Of a stretch of 64,000 bases of DNA, positions 8,331 to 20,648 are shown piece after piece. The stretch's first letter is position 1; every line of letters starts with the position of its first letter. Both the position numbers and the translations under genes were made by a program. The stretch lies in assembly GCA_900078375.1 (NCBI GenBank), contig FLQS01000015.1:1-64000 (forward strand), in the 5' to 3' direction. The notes under the pieces are model-generated. The model ran no database searches. It was not told the DNA's origin and saw only the letters and a program-made list of their open reading frames with translations. This stretch comes from an uncultured Mycobacterium sp. (GTDB lineage Bacteria; Actinomycetota; Actinomycetes; Mycobacteriales; Mycobacteriaceae).

Positions 8331-8393
8331 CGCGCCTCATCTCCCTCAGACCTGCTGACTCCTGGATATCAGCAACAGCGGGGACCCGACCAG

Positions 8394-9080
8394 TCACCAG
8401 CCGCGCGCACGCCATTCGTTGAGGTGGGGCCGCTCGGCGCCAAGATTCGTGTCGTCACCGTGCCCGGGGTAGACGACCGTGTCGTCCCCGTAGGCGCCGA
8501 ACACCCGGCTGTCCACGTCGCCGAAGAGTTGCTCGAACGCGCCGGGTTCCCATGTCTTGCCGACCCCGCCCGGGAACAGGCAGTCGCCGGTGAACAGGTG
8601 GGTGGCGGTCCGCTCGCCGGCGGGCCGCAGCGCCAGCGCCACCGACCCGGGGGTGTGGCCGCGCAGGTGGATCACGTCGAAGACCAAGTCTCCGACGGTG
8701 ATGGCGTCGCCGCCGGCCAGAAAGCGGTCCGGCTTCACCGACAGCGGCTCGGCGTCGAGCTGGTGGGCGGCAGTCGGAACGCCGGTCGTCTCGGCCAGGG
8801 CTTCCAGCGCCTGCCAGTGGTCGAAGTGTTGGTGGCTGGTCACGATGAGGGTCAGCTTCGGGCCATGCTCGCGGACCAGGTCGACCAGCAGTTCCGGATC
8901 GTTGGCCGCGTCGATCAGCAGGCTCTCGCCGGTCCGGGAACAGGTCACCAGGTAGGTGTTGTTGTCCATCGGGCCTACCGACATCTTGATGATGGTGGCG
9001 CCGGGCAGCGTACGGCGGGCCGCGGCCTGCGGTTCGACGTGTCCGGTGTAGGTGTCATCGACGACTGTCATGGCCGCCAC
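8394..9080 (-). CDS. Metallo-beta-lactamase fold hydrolase (Rv1637c type)
   Basis: 228 aa. The zinc motif HxHxDH is HQHFDH at residues 83-88, followed by the further metal ligands in LRGHTPGSVAL and FTGDCLFPGG, the pattern of glyoxalase II-like enzymes. It lies just upstream of and divergent from uvrA, as Rv1637c does in H37Rv. The substrate is unknown; thioesters such as S-lactoylglutathione analogues are one guess. GTG 9080 is the outermost start and ATG 9071 is an equally good alternative. Confidence 0.88.
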   Translation of the reverse strand: MAAMTVVDDTYTGHVEPQAAARRTLPGATIIKMSVGPMDNNTYLVTCSRTGESLLIDAANDPELLVDLVREHGPKLTLIVTSHQHFDHWQALEALAETTGVPTAAHQLDAEPLSVKPDRFLAGGDAITVGDLVFDVIHLRGHTPGSVALALRPAGERTATHLFTGDCLFPGGVGKTWEPGAFEQLFGDVDSRVFGAYGDDTVVYPGHGDDTNLGAERPHLNEWRARGW

Positions 9081-9189
9081 GTTACTTGTCGGTGGGTCGA
9101 CATAGCATGGGGATCAATGAGCCGCGTACGCGATGGAATGCCCTCTCGGCGGCTTCGTCGTGCCCACATAACTGCTGGAAGGGGCGCTA

Positions 9190-12092
<2,903 letters not shown>

Positions 12093-12096
<4 letters not shown>

Positions 12097-12824
12097 CCCT
12101 GGACCGTCGGCCGGATGGTGATGTCACCGATCTCGACATCGCGCGGCTGCTCGATCGCGAACGCGATTGCCCGGGCGACCGCTTCGGGCGGCATGCCGAA
12201 ACCGTCCATGGCCGCGCGGGCCTGACGGCGGGCCTCGGGGTCTTCGATCGACGAGTCCAGCTCGGTGTTGACGTAGCCGGGTGAGATGGACGTGGTCCGG
12301 ATGACGCCGTCGGTGGATTCCTGACGCAATGCCTCCAGCAGGGTGCGCACCGCGTTCTTGGTGGCCGCGTAGACGCCCATGTTGGGGACGATCTTGATGC
12401 CGGCGGTCGACACGACGGTGACGAAATCGCCGTGACCCTGCCGGCGAAAGACCGGCAGCGCTGCAGCGATGCCGTGCAGCACGCCCCGCAGGTTGACGTC
12501 GATCATCGCCGACCAGCCGTCGACGTCGAGATCGGTTGTCGGCCCGATCTTGCTGCTACCGGCATTGCCGACGAATACGTCGAGGCAGCCGAACTCCTGC
12601 ACGGCGGCGTCAACCAGCCGCTCGACGTCAGCGCGCTGTGTCACGTCGGTGGCGACGGTCAGTGCGCTGCCACCCGCGTCTCGAATCTCGTCGGCGAGCC
12701 CGCGCAGCCGATCCTCCCGGCGCGCACCCAGGACGACGGCCGCGCCACGTCCGGCCAGCAGCCGCGCCGTCGCGGCGCCGATACCACTGCTGGCGCCGGT
12801 GATCGCGACGACCGGCCCGGTCAG
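12093..12824 (-). CDS. Short-chain dehydrogenase/reductase, probable CTG start
   Basis: 243 aa if read from CTG 12824. The Rossmann motif TGASSGIG begins at residue 9, NAG is in VGNAGSSK, and the catalytic Ser, Tyr152 and Lys156 lie in VVSTAG and YAATKNA, so this is a classical NAD(P)-dependent SDR. Upstream of the Rossmann motif there is no ATG, GTG or TTG in frame for a long way. The CTG overlaps the TGA of the preceding small gene as CTGA, the layout of a translationally coupled start. An ATC one codon earlier is the only other nearby option. Substrate unknown. Confidence 0.88.
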
Positions 12825-13066
12825 GATTGATCCGGCGTGTGCATCGAGGCGCGGATCTCTTCCAGTCGCGCGGCTGCCGCCTTCTGCCGGGCCTCGTACT
12901 GCTCCTCGACGGTGCGGCCCTCTGGCGTCTCGGCGGCCAATTCGGCTGAGCCGAGCGCGGTTCCATACCGCGTCTCGATCTTCTCCTGTACCGATTCGAA
13001 CGTGGGGACCCCGGAGTCGTTATAGCCGGGATCCGGTGCGGGCTGGGCGACGGGTGCGTCGGGCAT
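12821..13066 (-). CDS. Small conserved hypothetical protein (Rv1638A-like position)
   Basis: 81 aa, hydrophilic and charged. It opens with a Pro/Ala-rich stretch (PDAPVAQPAPDPGYND) and continues as a probable amphipathic helix (SVQEKIETRYGTALGS, then EEQYEARQKAAAARLEEIRAS). There are no cysteines, signal peptide or membrane segment. It sits between the esterase and SDR genes at the place of Rv1638A in H37Rv. Its stop is shared with the probable CTG start of the SDR. Function unknown. Confidence 0.75.
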   Translation of the reverse strand: MPDAPVAQPAPDPGYNDSGVPTFESVQEKIETRYGTALGSAELAAETPEGRTVEEQYEARQKAAAARLEEIRASMHTPDQS

Positions 13067-13071
13067 ACGAC

Positions 13072-14475
13072 TCACCGTACTCCCGGCGGGCCTCCTGCGG
13101 CCGCGATCGTCACCGGGCCCGGCGGGCGCACCGGCGGCCCCGGCAGGGCCACCGAAGGGACACCCGGCGTCTGGATCTGGCCGGCCAGCCACGGCAACGC
13201 GCTGGCGAAGGCCCGTGCCGCGAACGGCCAGTCGTGTTTGCCCGGCTCGGCCACCACCGCGCAGTCGATGTTGTTGGCGCTGCCCACCCCGCACAACGCG
13301 TTCGCGGCGGCCGTCGGGTCGCCGGGATACCCGACAGGCTTCACGGGCGTCCGCTGCGTCGACGGGTTGCCCGAGATGGCGAACCACCCCGAAACACCCT
13401 GGTATGGACCGTGTTTAGTCATGACGGTGGCGGGATCGAAGCTCGCGTATGCGTCTGCATTGCCGCCGAACAGCCGGGCGATCGTCTGGGTCTTGGTACC
13501 GGAGTTCGGGGCGTAGTCACCCGCGATGTCCTCGAAGGTGCTGAACATGTCGGGATGCATGGTGGTCAGGTCGACCGCGCAGGTGCCGCCCATCGACCAG
13601 CCCACGGCACCCCACTTCGCCCGGTCGGCGCTGACACCGAAGTTCGAAACCATGAATGGCACTACATCTTTGGTCAGGTGGTCGGCGGAGTTGCCGCGCG
13701 GCCCGTTGACGCATTCGGTGTCATTGTTGAATGCGCCACCGGAGTCGACGAACACGAACACCGGCGCATTGCCGTGGTGGGCGGCCGCGAAGTCGTCGAT
13801 CGTCTTGATGGCGTTGCCTGCTCGCAGCCAGTCGGCGGGCGTGTTGAATTCGCCGCCGATCATCATCACCGTGGGCAGCTTGGGCGGCGGATTGGTGGCG
13901 TAGTAGGCCGGGGGTAGATAGACGAGTTCCTGGCGATGCGCGAAATGCGATGCATCCGAGGGGATTGTCACCGGAACCACGGTGCCCTGGGCGGGGATGG
14001 CGTGCTGGACCACCATCTGGGTGACGGTGGCGCGATCGGTCTGGTCCGGCAGCGGACCCGCGGTCACCTGGTTCCACGCGGTCTGCACGGTGGGGAAGTA
14101 CCCCGCCCACAGGTTGAGCATCAGCGCTGTTGCCAGCGCGCACAGCGGTATCGCCAGCACCGACATTCCGCGCCGCCACCAGCGGGCGCCGCGCCAGCCC
14201 ACGATCGCCACCACGGCGGCCAGGGTGGTCACGGCGATCCACACCCACAGCCGGTGCGGGGCCGGATCGCCGGCCAGTCCGTCATCGGAAACGCTCCACT
14301 GGGCGTACCTCGCGGCGGCGATACCGACGATGGCCGCCAGCGGCAGCCACAGCAGCCGCCAGCGGCGCGTCCGCCAGCCGATAGCCAACACCAAAACGAG
14401 CCCAGCCACGATCTGCACCGTCAGCGGCAACCATCCGTGCATCAACGAAATATGTTGGTGATTGGCCGGTGTCAC
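13072..14475 (-). CDS. Membrane-anchored esterase (Rv1639c type)
   Basis: 467 aa from GTG 14475. Four hydrophobic helices span about residues 17-33, 41-56, 76-94 and 104-123; the rest is an alpha/beta hydrolase that should face outside. The nucleophile is Ser294 in GWSMGG, with FVDSGGAFNND before it and a likely catalytic His in EPGKHDWPFAARAF. The catalytic part resembles the mycolyltransferase/esterase D group, so an envelope lipid ester is a plausible substrate. Position between uvrA and lysX matches Rv1639c. An internal ATG at codon 12 is an alternative start. Confidence 0.85.
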   Translation of the reverse strand: MTPANHQHISLMHGWLPLTVQIVAGLVLVLAIGWRTRRWRLLWLPLAAIVGIAAARYAQWSVSDDGLAGDPAPHRLWVWIAVTTLAAVVAIVGWRGARWWRRGMSVLAIPLCALATALMLNLWAGYFPTVQTAWNQVTAGPLPDQTDRATVTQMVVQHAIPAQGTVVPVTIPSDASHFAHRQELVYLPPAYYATNPPPKLPTVMMIGGEFNTPADWLRAGNAIKTIDDFAAAHHGNAPVFVFVDSGGAFNNDTECVNGPRGNSADHLTKDVVPFMVSNFGVSADRAKWGAVGWSMGGTCAVDLTTMHPDMFSTFEDIAGDYAPNSGTKTQTIARLFGGNADAYASFDPATVMTKHGPYQGVSGWFAISGNPSTQRTPVKPVGYPGDPTAAANALCGVGSANNIDCAVVAEPGKHDWPFAARAFASALPWLAGQIQTPGVPSVALPGPPVRPPGPVTIAAAGGPPGVR

Positions 14476-14529
14476 GCTTTCATGGTGACCAAGCTTCCTT
14501 GGCGGTCGCTGTGAGTCCGGCTGCGTGGG

Positions 14530-17500
14530 CTAACGCGGTTTGGCGAGCGGGAACGGCAGCGTTTCCCGGATGCTGCGCCCGGTGATCAGCATGACCACCC
14601 GGTCGACGCCGACTCCCAGACCCCCGGTCGGCGGCATGGCGTATTCCATCGCCTGCAGGAAGTCCTCGTCGAGTTCCATCGCCTCGGGGTCGCCGCCCGC
14701 AGCCAGCAGGGACTGCTCCTGGAGGCGACGCCGCTGCTCGACCGGATCGGTCAGCTCGCTGTACGCGGTGCCCAGCTCTACGCCCCACGCGACCAGGTCC
14801 CAGCGCTCCGCGACCCCGGGCTTGCTGCGATGCGGACGGGTCAGCGGCGACACCGAGGCGGGGAAGTCGGTGTAGAACGTCGGAGCCTCGGTGGCTTCCT
14901 CCACCAGCCGCTCGTAGAGTTCGAGCACCACCGCACCGGCATCCCAGTGGGTCAGGTAGGGAATGTGCGCCGCATGGCACAACCGGCGTAGGTCGGTCAG
15001 CTCGGTCTCGGCGTCAATGTGCTCGCCGAGCGCTTCGGAGACGGCGTCGTGCACGGTCTTGACCGCCCAGGTCCCGGAGATGTCGACGGGCTCGAGCTGA
15101 TCGGGGGCGTCGTCGCGGGGCCGCATCGCGACCGCGGAACCGTTGGCGGCGATCGCCGCGTTCTGGATCAGCTCGCGGCAACCGTCGATCCACACCCGGT
15201 AGTCGGCGTGTGCCTGGTAGGCCTCGAGCAGGGTGAACTCCGGGTTATGGCTGAAGTCGACGCCCTCGTTGCGAAATGCCCTGCCCAGCTCGAAGACTCG
15301 CTCGACGCCGCCGACACACAACCGCTTGAGGTAAAGCTCGGGGGCGATGCGCAGATACAGGTCGAGATCGTAGGCGTTGATGTGGGTTTTGAACGGGCGG
15401 GCGTGGGCGCCGCCGTGGATCTGCTGCAGAATCGGTGTCTCGACCTCGAGAAAACCCTTGGTGAACAGGGTCTCCCGGATCGAGTGCAGGACATTGCTGC
15501 GGGCGCGGATGAGATCGCGGGCTTCGGCGTTGATCGCGAGGTCGACGTAGCGGGCCCGCACTCTGGCTTCAGGATCCTGTAGGCCTTTCCACTTGTCAGG
15601 CAAGGGCCGCAGGCACTTTCCGAGCATGCGCCACTGATCGACCAGTACCGAACGGGTGCCGTTCTTGCTGTAGCCCATGTGTCCGGTCACCTCGACGAGG
15701 TCACCGAGGTCGACGGCGGCGAAGTCCTCGGTGGCGCCGTCGAGCGTGGCCTTGTCCAGCAGCAGCTGGACATCACCGGACCAGTCCCGCAGTTGGGCGA
15801 ACACCACGCCGCCGTAGTCGCGGGCCCGCAGGATCCGGCCGGCGACGGACAGGGTGACGGTGTCGTCGGCGGTCAGCGCCTGCGCGATGGTGTGGCTGGG
15901 CGGCTGGCCGACCGGGTAGGCGTCGACACCGTTGCGCTGCAACGTTTTCAGCTTGGCCATCCGGACGCGCACCTGGTCGGGAAGCCGCTGTTTGGGTCCG
16001 GTCTTCTCCTCGTCGGCTTCGTCGGGATCGGGCGCGCTGCCGTCGGCGTGCAGCCGACCGGTGGCGGCGAGGTCTTCGGGGACGGCCGAATAGTGCCCGG
16101 TGTGCTGCTTGCTGCGTCGGGAGAACGGCAGCACCAGGAAGCCTTCGGCGATCACCGAGGCGACACCGACCCGCGGGATCAGCCGGGCGTCCTCGTAGCA
16201 GGCGTATCGCGGTACCCAAACCGGCTGGTACTTCATGTTGGACCGGTACAGGGTCTCCAGCTGCCACCACTTCGAGAAGAACACCAGCATGGCCCGCCAC
16301 AGTCGCGCGACTGGGCCGGCGCCGAGCTGGGCGCCTTGTTCGAAGGCCGCCCGGAACATCGCGAAGTTCAGCGAGATACGGCTGACGCCAATGTCTTCGG
16401 CGTTCTGCAGTAGTTCGGTGACCATCAGCTCGATGGTTCCGTTGGGCGACTTCGGCGAGCGGCGCATCAAGTCCAGTGACAATCCGTTGTTGCCCCATGG
16501 CACCAGCGAGAGCATCGCGACCACGTGATCATCGCCGTCGACGGCCTCCACCAGCAGGCAGTCGCCGTCGGCGGTGTCCCCGAGCCGGCCCAGCGCCATC
16601 GAAAAGCCGCGTTCGGTCTCGGTGTCGCGCCACGCGTCCGCGCGGGCGAGCACCGTGGCCATCTCGTCGGCGGAGAAGTCGCGGTGGCGCCGCATCCGCA
16701 CCGTCAGCCCGGCGCGCCGAGCGCGGGTGACGGCCTGCCGGACCGCGCGCATGTCCGGGCCGGACAGGTGGAACTGGTCGGGGTAGAGGATCGCCTCGTC
16801 GCCGAGTTGCAGCGCGTTCAGGCCCGCATCGCGGTATGCCTGGGCGCCAGTGGAACTGGCGCCCATCACGCCGGGGGCCCAGCCGTAGTCCTGGCACAGA
16901 GACAGCCACGCCGAGATCGCCTGCTGCCAGGCGCGCGGATCGCCGATCGGGTCACCGCTGGCCAGGCAGACGCCGACCTCGAGGCGGTAGGTGATCGCGG
17001 CGCGGGCGTTGGCGGCGAACACCACGGATTTGTCCCGGCGGGTGGCGAAGTAGCCCAGTGAGTCGTTCTTGCCGTAGGCCTGCAGCAGACCGCGGATGGC
17101 GGACTCGTCCTCGCCGGTCAGCGCGTTCTCGGCGCGTTGGGATTGGAACAGCACGACCGCGGCCACCATCAACGCCAGCGCGCCGAGCAGGCCGAGCAGG
17201 GCGTTGATGAACGTGTGCGGATGGCCCTCGAAGGATTCGGCACCGGCACCGGCGAACGCGCTGACACGGTTCAGCGCGTACCAGAACCGGTCTTCGCGGG
17301 CCAGGGTGCCGGGGAAGAACTCGAGGACCATCCAGCCGATCAGCGTGCCCACGGCCATGCCCGCGACCAGGGCTAAGGCCGCCTTGACCAGGGCGCCACG
17401 GCGGACCCTGGCCCAAAATTCCTTGTAGGCCAGGACCAGGGCGCCGGCCGCTGCGACGTGGAAGACCAGGCCAATGACCTCGCCGGCGTCGACGGCGGCC

Positions 17501-17820
17501 GTCTCGTCGCCACTGATCAGGTCGGTGATGTTCCACACCGACGCGGCCACCATGTAGAACACGAGGATCCACCAGGCGATGCGCTTGCGGGCCGCCAGCG
17601 CGGCAGCCAGCAGGGCCAGCACGAACGCCCAGGCGAAGCTGGTGTCCGGGAAGTTGAAAAGATAGCTGTTGATGAACTCCCGGGGTATCCGGATCACGTG
17701 CCGAACGATCGTGGACACGCTCGACAGCAGCGACAGCGTCGCGATGACGCCGATGATCCAGCCGGCCGCGGCAGGTACCCACCGGAACCGTGAAGTTGGC
17801 CGACTCGTGGTGACGGTCAT
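14530..17820 (-). CDS. lysX: Bifunctional lysylphosphatidylglycerol synthase / lysyl-tRNA synthetase
   Basis: 1096 aa, the three-part LysX of mycobacteria. Residues 1 to about 230 hold several membrane helices, about 240-560 an MprF-like DUF2156 transferase domain, about 640-740 an OB-fold anticodon domain ([13 protein letters not shown]), and 760-1096 a class II LysRS core. Motif 2 is [14 protein letters not shown] and motif 3 [12 protein letters not shown]. The enzyme charges tRNA-Lys and transfers lysine to phosphatidylglycerol, which lowers envelope charge and gives resistance to cationic peptides in M. tuberculosis. Usually a separate LysS covers bulk translation. Start ATG 17820. Confidence 0.96.
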   Translation of the reverse strand: MTVTTSRPTSRFRWVPAAAGWIIGVIATLSLLSSVSTIVRHVIRIPREFINSYLFNFPDTSFAWAFVLALLAAALAARKRIAWWILVFYMVAASVWNITDLISGDETAAVDAGEVIGLVFHVAAAGALVLAYKEFWARVRRGALVKAALALVAGMAVGTLIGWMVLEFFPGTLAREDRFWYALNRVSAFAGAGAESFEGHPHTFINALLGLLGALALMVAAVVLFQSQRAENALTGEDESAIRGLLQAYGKNDSLGYFATRRDKSVVFAANARAAITYRLEVGVCLASGDPIGDPRAWQQAISAWLSLCQDYGWAPGVMGASSTGAQAYRDAGLNALQLGDEAILYPDQFHLSGPDMRAVRQAVTRARRAGLTVRMRRHRDFSADEMATVLARADAWRDTETERGFSMALGRLGDTADGDCLLVEAVDGDDHVVAMLSLVPWGNNGLSLDLMRRSPKSPNGTIELMVTELLQNAEDIGVSRISLNFAMFRAAFEQGAQLGAGPVARLWRAMLVFFSKWWQLETLYRSNMKYQPVWVPRYACYEDARLIPRVGVASVIAEGFLVLPFSRRSKQHTGHYSAVPEDLAATGRLHADGSAPDPDEADEEKTGPKQRLPDQVRVRMAKLKTLQRNGVDAYPVGQPPSHTIAQALTADDTVTLSVAGRILRARDYGGVVFAQLRDWSGDVQLLLDKATLDGATEDFAAVDLGDLVEVTGHMGYSKNGTRSVLVDQWRMLGKCLRPLPDKWKGLQDPEARVRARYVDLAINAEARDLIRARSNVLHSIRETLFTKGFLEVETPILQQIHGGAHARPFKTHINAYDLDLYLRIAPELYLKRLCVGGVERVFELGRAFRNEGVDFSHNPEFTLLEAYQAHADYRVWIDGCRELIQNAAIAANGSAVAMRPRDDAPDQLEPVDISGTWAVKTVHDAVSEALGEHIDAETELTDLRRLCHAAHIPYLTHWDAGAVVLELYERLVEEATEAPTFYTDFPASVSPLTRPHRSKPGVAERWDLVAWGVELGTAYSELTDPVEQRRRLQEQSLLAAGGDPEAMELDEDFLQAMEYAMPPTGGLGVGVDRVVMLITGRSIRETLPFPLAKPR

Positions 17821-17864
17821 AGGCCGCGAGGATATTCCCTCGGGGTTCGGATTGTCTGTGGTGG

Positions 17865-18227
17865 CTACCAGACAGGGCCGGTATATTTCTCGCCCGGCCC
17901 GCTGCCGGGTTCGTCGGGGGCCGCACTGGCTTCCCGGAAGGCCAACTGGAGACTCTTCAGGCCGTCGCGCACCGGGCCGGCGTGCGGGCCGAGATATTCC
18001 ACCGATGCCGTCACCAGGCCGGCCAGCGCGGTGATCAGCCGGCGGGCCTCGTCGAGGTCGCGGTGTTCGCTGGCGTCGGGATCGGGGGAGGACAGCCCGA
18101 TTTTCTCGGCGGCGGCGCTCATCAGCATCACGGCGGCGCGGGTGATCACCTCGACGGCGGGAATGTCGGCGAGGTCGCGGGCGCGCGGGTCACTCGTGGC
18201 AGCTGGCGGTGTATTTGGGTCCGTCAT
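17865..18227 (-). CDS. DUF1844 family protein
   Basis: 120 aa. The core [24 protein letters not shown] and the two helices [21 protein letters not shown] and [14 protein letters not shown] match the small helical DUF1844 family, whose role is unknown. The N-terminus is a short Pro/Thr linker. Start ATG 18227 is chosen because the family begins close to it; upstream codons run into the infC promoter region. It is divergent from infC and in line with lysX, 44 nt away. Confidence 0.8.
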   Translation of the reverse strand: MTDPNTPPAATSDPRARDLADIPAVEVITRAAVMLMSAAAEKIGLSSPDPDASEHRDLDEARRLITALAGLVTASVEYLGPHAGPVRDGLKSLQLAFREASAAPDEPGSGPGEKYTGPVW

Positions 18228-18233
18228 GCCTGC

Positions 18234-18526
18234 TAGACTGGCACGCACGACCGTCCCGGCGTACGCCAGGGACAGCAAGTGGAGTCCCACTCCCACCGTT
18301 TGCCACGGATATTTCCGCAGGTAAACGGTTCCGGTCACAGATACCGCAACGGTATCTGTTCTGCGGTTTCGCAGGCGGCGTCAGCCGCGATCGGTCGGCA
18401 TTGGGCCCTGCTTTTTGCAGGGCCTTTCTGTTCGATTGAGCAGAGTGCTGGTGGTGACGATTCCCAGCTGCTCCCGACGTGTGACACCGCGGTGGTCCGC
18501 AGAGGAAATCGAACCAGGGAGGCCCC
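18234..18526 (+). promoter_or_regulatory. infC promoter and structured leader
   Basis: A TAGACT at 18234-18239 is a good -10 candidate. About 280 nt follow before infC, with three hairpins in a row: a perfect 9-bp stem at 18338-18358 (cagataccg/cggtatctg), a 5-bp stem at 18361-18374, and a terminator-like one at 18404-18424. Long leaders that regulate IF3/L35/L20 operons are known in other bacteria. No good -35 was found. Confidence 0.55.
18404..18433 (+). terminator. Terminator-like hairpin in the infC leader (possible attenuator)
   Basis: An 8-bp perfect stem ggccctgc/gcagggcc with a TTTTT loop is followed by tttctgttc. It lies about 100 nt before the infC start, so it may end transcription early and be controlled by translation-factor or L20 levels. 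The U-tract is weak, as is common in mycobacteria. Confidence 0.55.
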
Positions 18527-19129
18527 ATCAGCACTGAGACCCGCGTCAACGAGCGCATCCGCGTACCTGAGGTCCGTTTGATCGGACCGGGTGGGGAGCA
18601 AGTAGGCATCGTGCGCATCGAAGACGCCCTCCGCGTCGCCGCGGATGCCGATCTCGACCTTGTCGAAGTAGCCCCGAATGCCAGACCACCGGTCTGCAAG
18701 ATCATGGACTACGGGAAGTACAAGTACGAGACGGCTCTGAAGGAGCGCGAGTCTCGCAAGAACCAGCAGCAGACCGTCGTCAAGGAGCAGAAGCTTCGTC
18801 CCAAGATCGACGACCACGACTACCTGACCAAAAAGGGTCACGTCATCCGCTTCCTCGAGGCGGGGTCGAAGGTCAAGGTCACGATCATGTTCCGCGGCCG
18901 CGAGCAGTCCCGGCCCGAACTCGGGTACCGACTCCTGCAGCGGCTGGGCGCCGATGTCGCCGACTACGGCTTCATCGAGACGTCCGCCAAGCAGGATGGG
19001 CGCAACATGACGATGGTGCTGGCACCGCACCGCGGCGCGAAGACTCGCGCCAAGGCGGCCCATGACGCCGACGTCCCCGCGGGGCGCCCGGCCGAGCCGC
19101 AGCCCACCGAAACCCCTGAGACCACGTAG
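18527..19129 (+). CDS. infC: Translation initiation factor IF-3, ATC start
   Basis: 200 aa. The N-terminal domain [17 protein letters not shown] and the linker [25 protein letters not shown] lead into the C-terminal 30S-binding domain ([12 protein letters not shown]). The conserved N-terminus can only be read from ATC 18527: an in-frame TGA lies at 18482-18484 and no ATG, GTG or TTG occurs between. AGGGAGG sits 4 nt upstream. IF3 rejects poor start codons, so an ATC start gives autoregulation, as known for the AUU start of E. coli infC. The C-terminal 35 residues are a disordered Ala/Pro tail. It heads an operon with rpmI and rplT. Confidence 0.95.
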   Translation: MSTETRVNERIRVPEVRLIGPGGEQVGIVRIEDALRVAADADLDLVEVAPNARPPVCKIMDYGKYKYETALKERESRKNQQQTVVKEQKLRPKIDDHDYLTKKGHVIRFLEAGSKVKVTIMFRGREQSRPELGYRLLQRLGADVADYGFIETSAKQDGRNMTMVLAPHRGAKTRAKAAHDADVPAGRPAEPQPTETPETT

Positions 19130-19141
19130 AACTGAGGACCA

Positions 19142-19336
19142 ATGCCCAAGGCCAAGACCCATAGCGGCGCTTCCAAGCGGTTCCGCAAGACCGGCACCGG
19201 GAAGATCGTTCGGCAGAAGGCCGGCCGTCGCCACCTGCTCGAGCACAAGGCCAGCAAGCGGACCCGTCGTCTTGACGGCCGCACCACTGTGGCGCCCAAT
19301 GACGCTCGGCGTATCAACGCGATGCTGAACGGCTAA
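19142..19336 (+). CDS. rpmI: 50S ribosomal protein L35
   Basis: 64 aa, standard L35 length. It starts [20 protein letters not shown] and is rich in Lys/Arg throughout. GAGG lies just before the ATG and 12 nt separate it from infC, so it is part of the infC-rpmI-rplT operon. Confidence 0.97.
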   Translation: MPKAKTHSGASKRFRKTGTGKIVRQKAGRRHLLEHKASKRTRRLDGRTTVAPNDARRINAMLNG

Positions 19337-19385
19337 GCGCCGTAACCTCTTAAACCTTTGACCGAACGAGAATAGGAAGACCGCA

Positions 19386-19775
19386 ATGGCACGCGTGAAG
19401 CGCGCACTCAATGCCCAGAAGAAGCGGCGCACAATACTGAAGGCGTCCAAGGGCTACCGCGGCCAGCGCTCGCGGCTTTATCGCAAAGCCAAAGAGCAGC
19501 AGCTGCATTCGCTGACTTACGCCTACCGGGACCGTCGTGCCCGCAAGGGTGAATTCCGCAAGCTGTGGATCTCCCGCATCAACGCGGCGGCCCGCGCCAA
19601 CGACATCACCTACAACCGGCTGATCCAGGGGCTCAAGGCCGCTGGCGTTGAGGTCGACCGCAAGAACCTCGCCGAGATCGCCGTCAGCGACCCTGCCGCG
19701 TTCACCGCACTGGTCGACGTCGCCAAGGCCGCACTGCCGGAGGATGTCAACGCACCTTCCGGTGAAGCCGCCTGA
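19386..19775 (+). CDS. rplT: 50S ribosomal protein L20
   Basis: 129 aa. L20 signature segments are present: [35 protein letters not shown] and [15 protein letters not shown]20 binds 23S rRNA early in 50S assembly and in other bacteria represses its own operon by binding the leader mRNA. AGGAAG precedes the ATG. In frame, TGA is followed at once by TAA, and the TGA forms a CTGA with a possible CTG start of tsnR. Confidence 0.97.
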   Translation: MARVKRALNAQKKRRTILKASKGYRGQRSRLYRKAKEQQLHSLTYAYRDRRARKGEFRKLWISRINAAARANDITYNRLIQGLKAAGVEVDRKNLAEIAVSDPAAFTALVDVAKAALPEDVNAPSGEAA

Positions 19776-19804
19776 TAACGGCACTCACTGAACGATCCGC
19801 CCGG

Positions 19805-20551
19805 GTGGTGGCTGCAGTTAAATTGCAGCGCCACACCGGGCGTCGTCGTGCTGGGAGGTTCCTCGTCGAGGGCGCCAACCTCGTCGAAGCGGCGCTGCGC
19901 CACGGCCTGGCTGTGGAGGTCTTCGCCACTGACGCGGCCTTGGCGCGCTTCGCCGATCTGCTCACCGACGTCGCGGTGCACACAATCACCGACAAGGCCG
20001 CGAAATCGTTGTCCGACACCGTGACTCCGGTTGGGTTGTACGCGGTGTGCGTGCCACCCGATGTCGCCCTCGCCGACGTTCTTGCAGCAAGCCCGCGGCT
20101 TGTGCTCGTCGCCGTCGCGACGTCCGAACCGGGCAACGCCGGCACGCTGATCCGCATCGCTGACGCGATGGGCGCCGACGCCGTGGTGCTCACCGACGAC
20201 AGCGTCGACCCATACAACGGTAAGTGTCTGCGCGCGTCGGCGGGCAGCATCTTCTCGCTGCCGGTGCTCGAAGCTCCTGACTCCGCCGCGCTCGTCGCCG
20301 AGTTGCGGTCGGCGGGACTGGTGGTGCGCGCCACCACGCTGGATGCCGACAACACCCTGGACGCGGTGGATCTGACCCGGCCGACGGCATGGCTGTTCGG
20401 CTCCGAGGCGCACGGCCTCGCCGCCGAAGTCGCGGTGCTGGCGGACGAGTGCGTCCGGGTGCCGATGTGGGGTAGTGCGGAGAGCCTGAACGTGGCCGCC
20501 GCAGCGGCCATCTGCATGTACGAGAGCGCTCGTTCGCTTCGGCGGGGGTAA
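19805..20551 (+). CDS. tsnR: SpoU/TrmH-family RNA 2'-O-methyltransferase
   Basis: 248 aa from GTG 19805. The N-terminal substrate-binding domain (GRFLVEGANLVEAAL) is followed by a trefoil-knot SPOUT domain with VLVAVATSEPGNAGTLIRIADAMGAD, WLFGSEAHGL and the knot motif VPMWGSAESLNVAAAAAI. In H37Rv this position is Rv1644, called tsnR by likeness to thiostrepton-resistance methylases; the target is probably 23S rRNA. No ribosome site precedes GTG 19805. The frame stays open upstream to a CTG at 19772 that overlaps the rplT stop as CTGA with GGTGAAG before it, which would add LTERSARV-like residues. Confidence 0.88.
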   Translation: MVAAVKLQRHTGRRRAGRFLVEGANLVEAALRHGLAVEVFATDAALARFADLLTDVAVHTITDKAAKSLSDTVTPVGLYAVCVPPDVALADVLAASPRLVLVAVATSEPGNAGTLIRIADAMGADAVVLTDDSVDPYNGKCLRASAGSIFSLPVLEAPDSAALVAELRSAGLVVRATTLDADNTLDAVDLTRPTAWLFGSEAHGLAAEVAVLADECVRVPMWGSAESLNVAAAAAICMYESARSLRRG

Positions 20552-20648
20552 TCCGCGGTAGCGGATTGGTGAGCCGTGCTATCTTTCTCGGCGATACATC
20601 TCGGGTGTCATCTGTAAAGCCCGATTCGTCGGCTGAGGCGGGAGGGCG

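Noticed and set aside
9081..9189. SOS (LexA) box before uvrA
   Set aside because: No GAAC-N4-GTTC or close variant found in the interval.
12469..13917. Open plus-strand frame of about 480 codons across the SDR and esterase genes
   Set aside because: Antisense to well-supported genes; composition dominated by Arg, Ser and Pro, with no motif.
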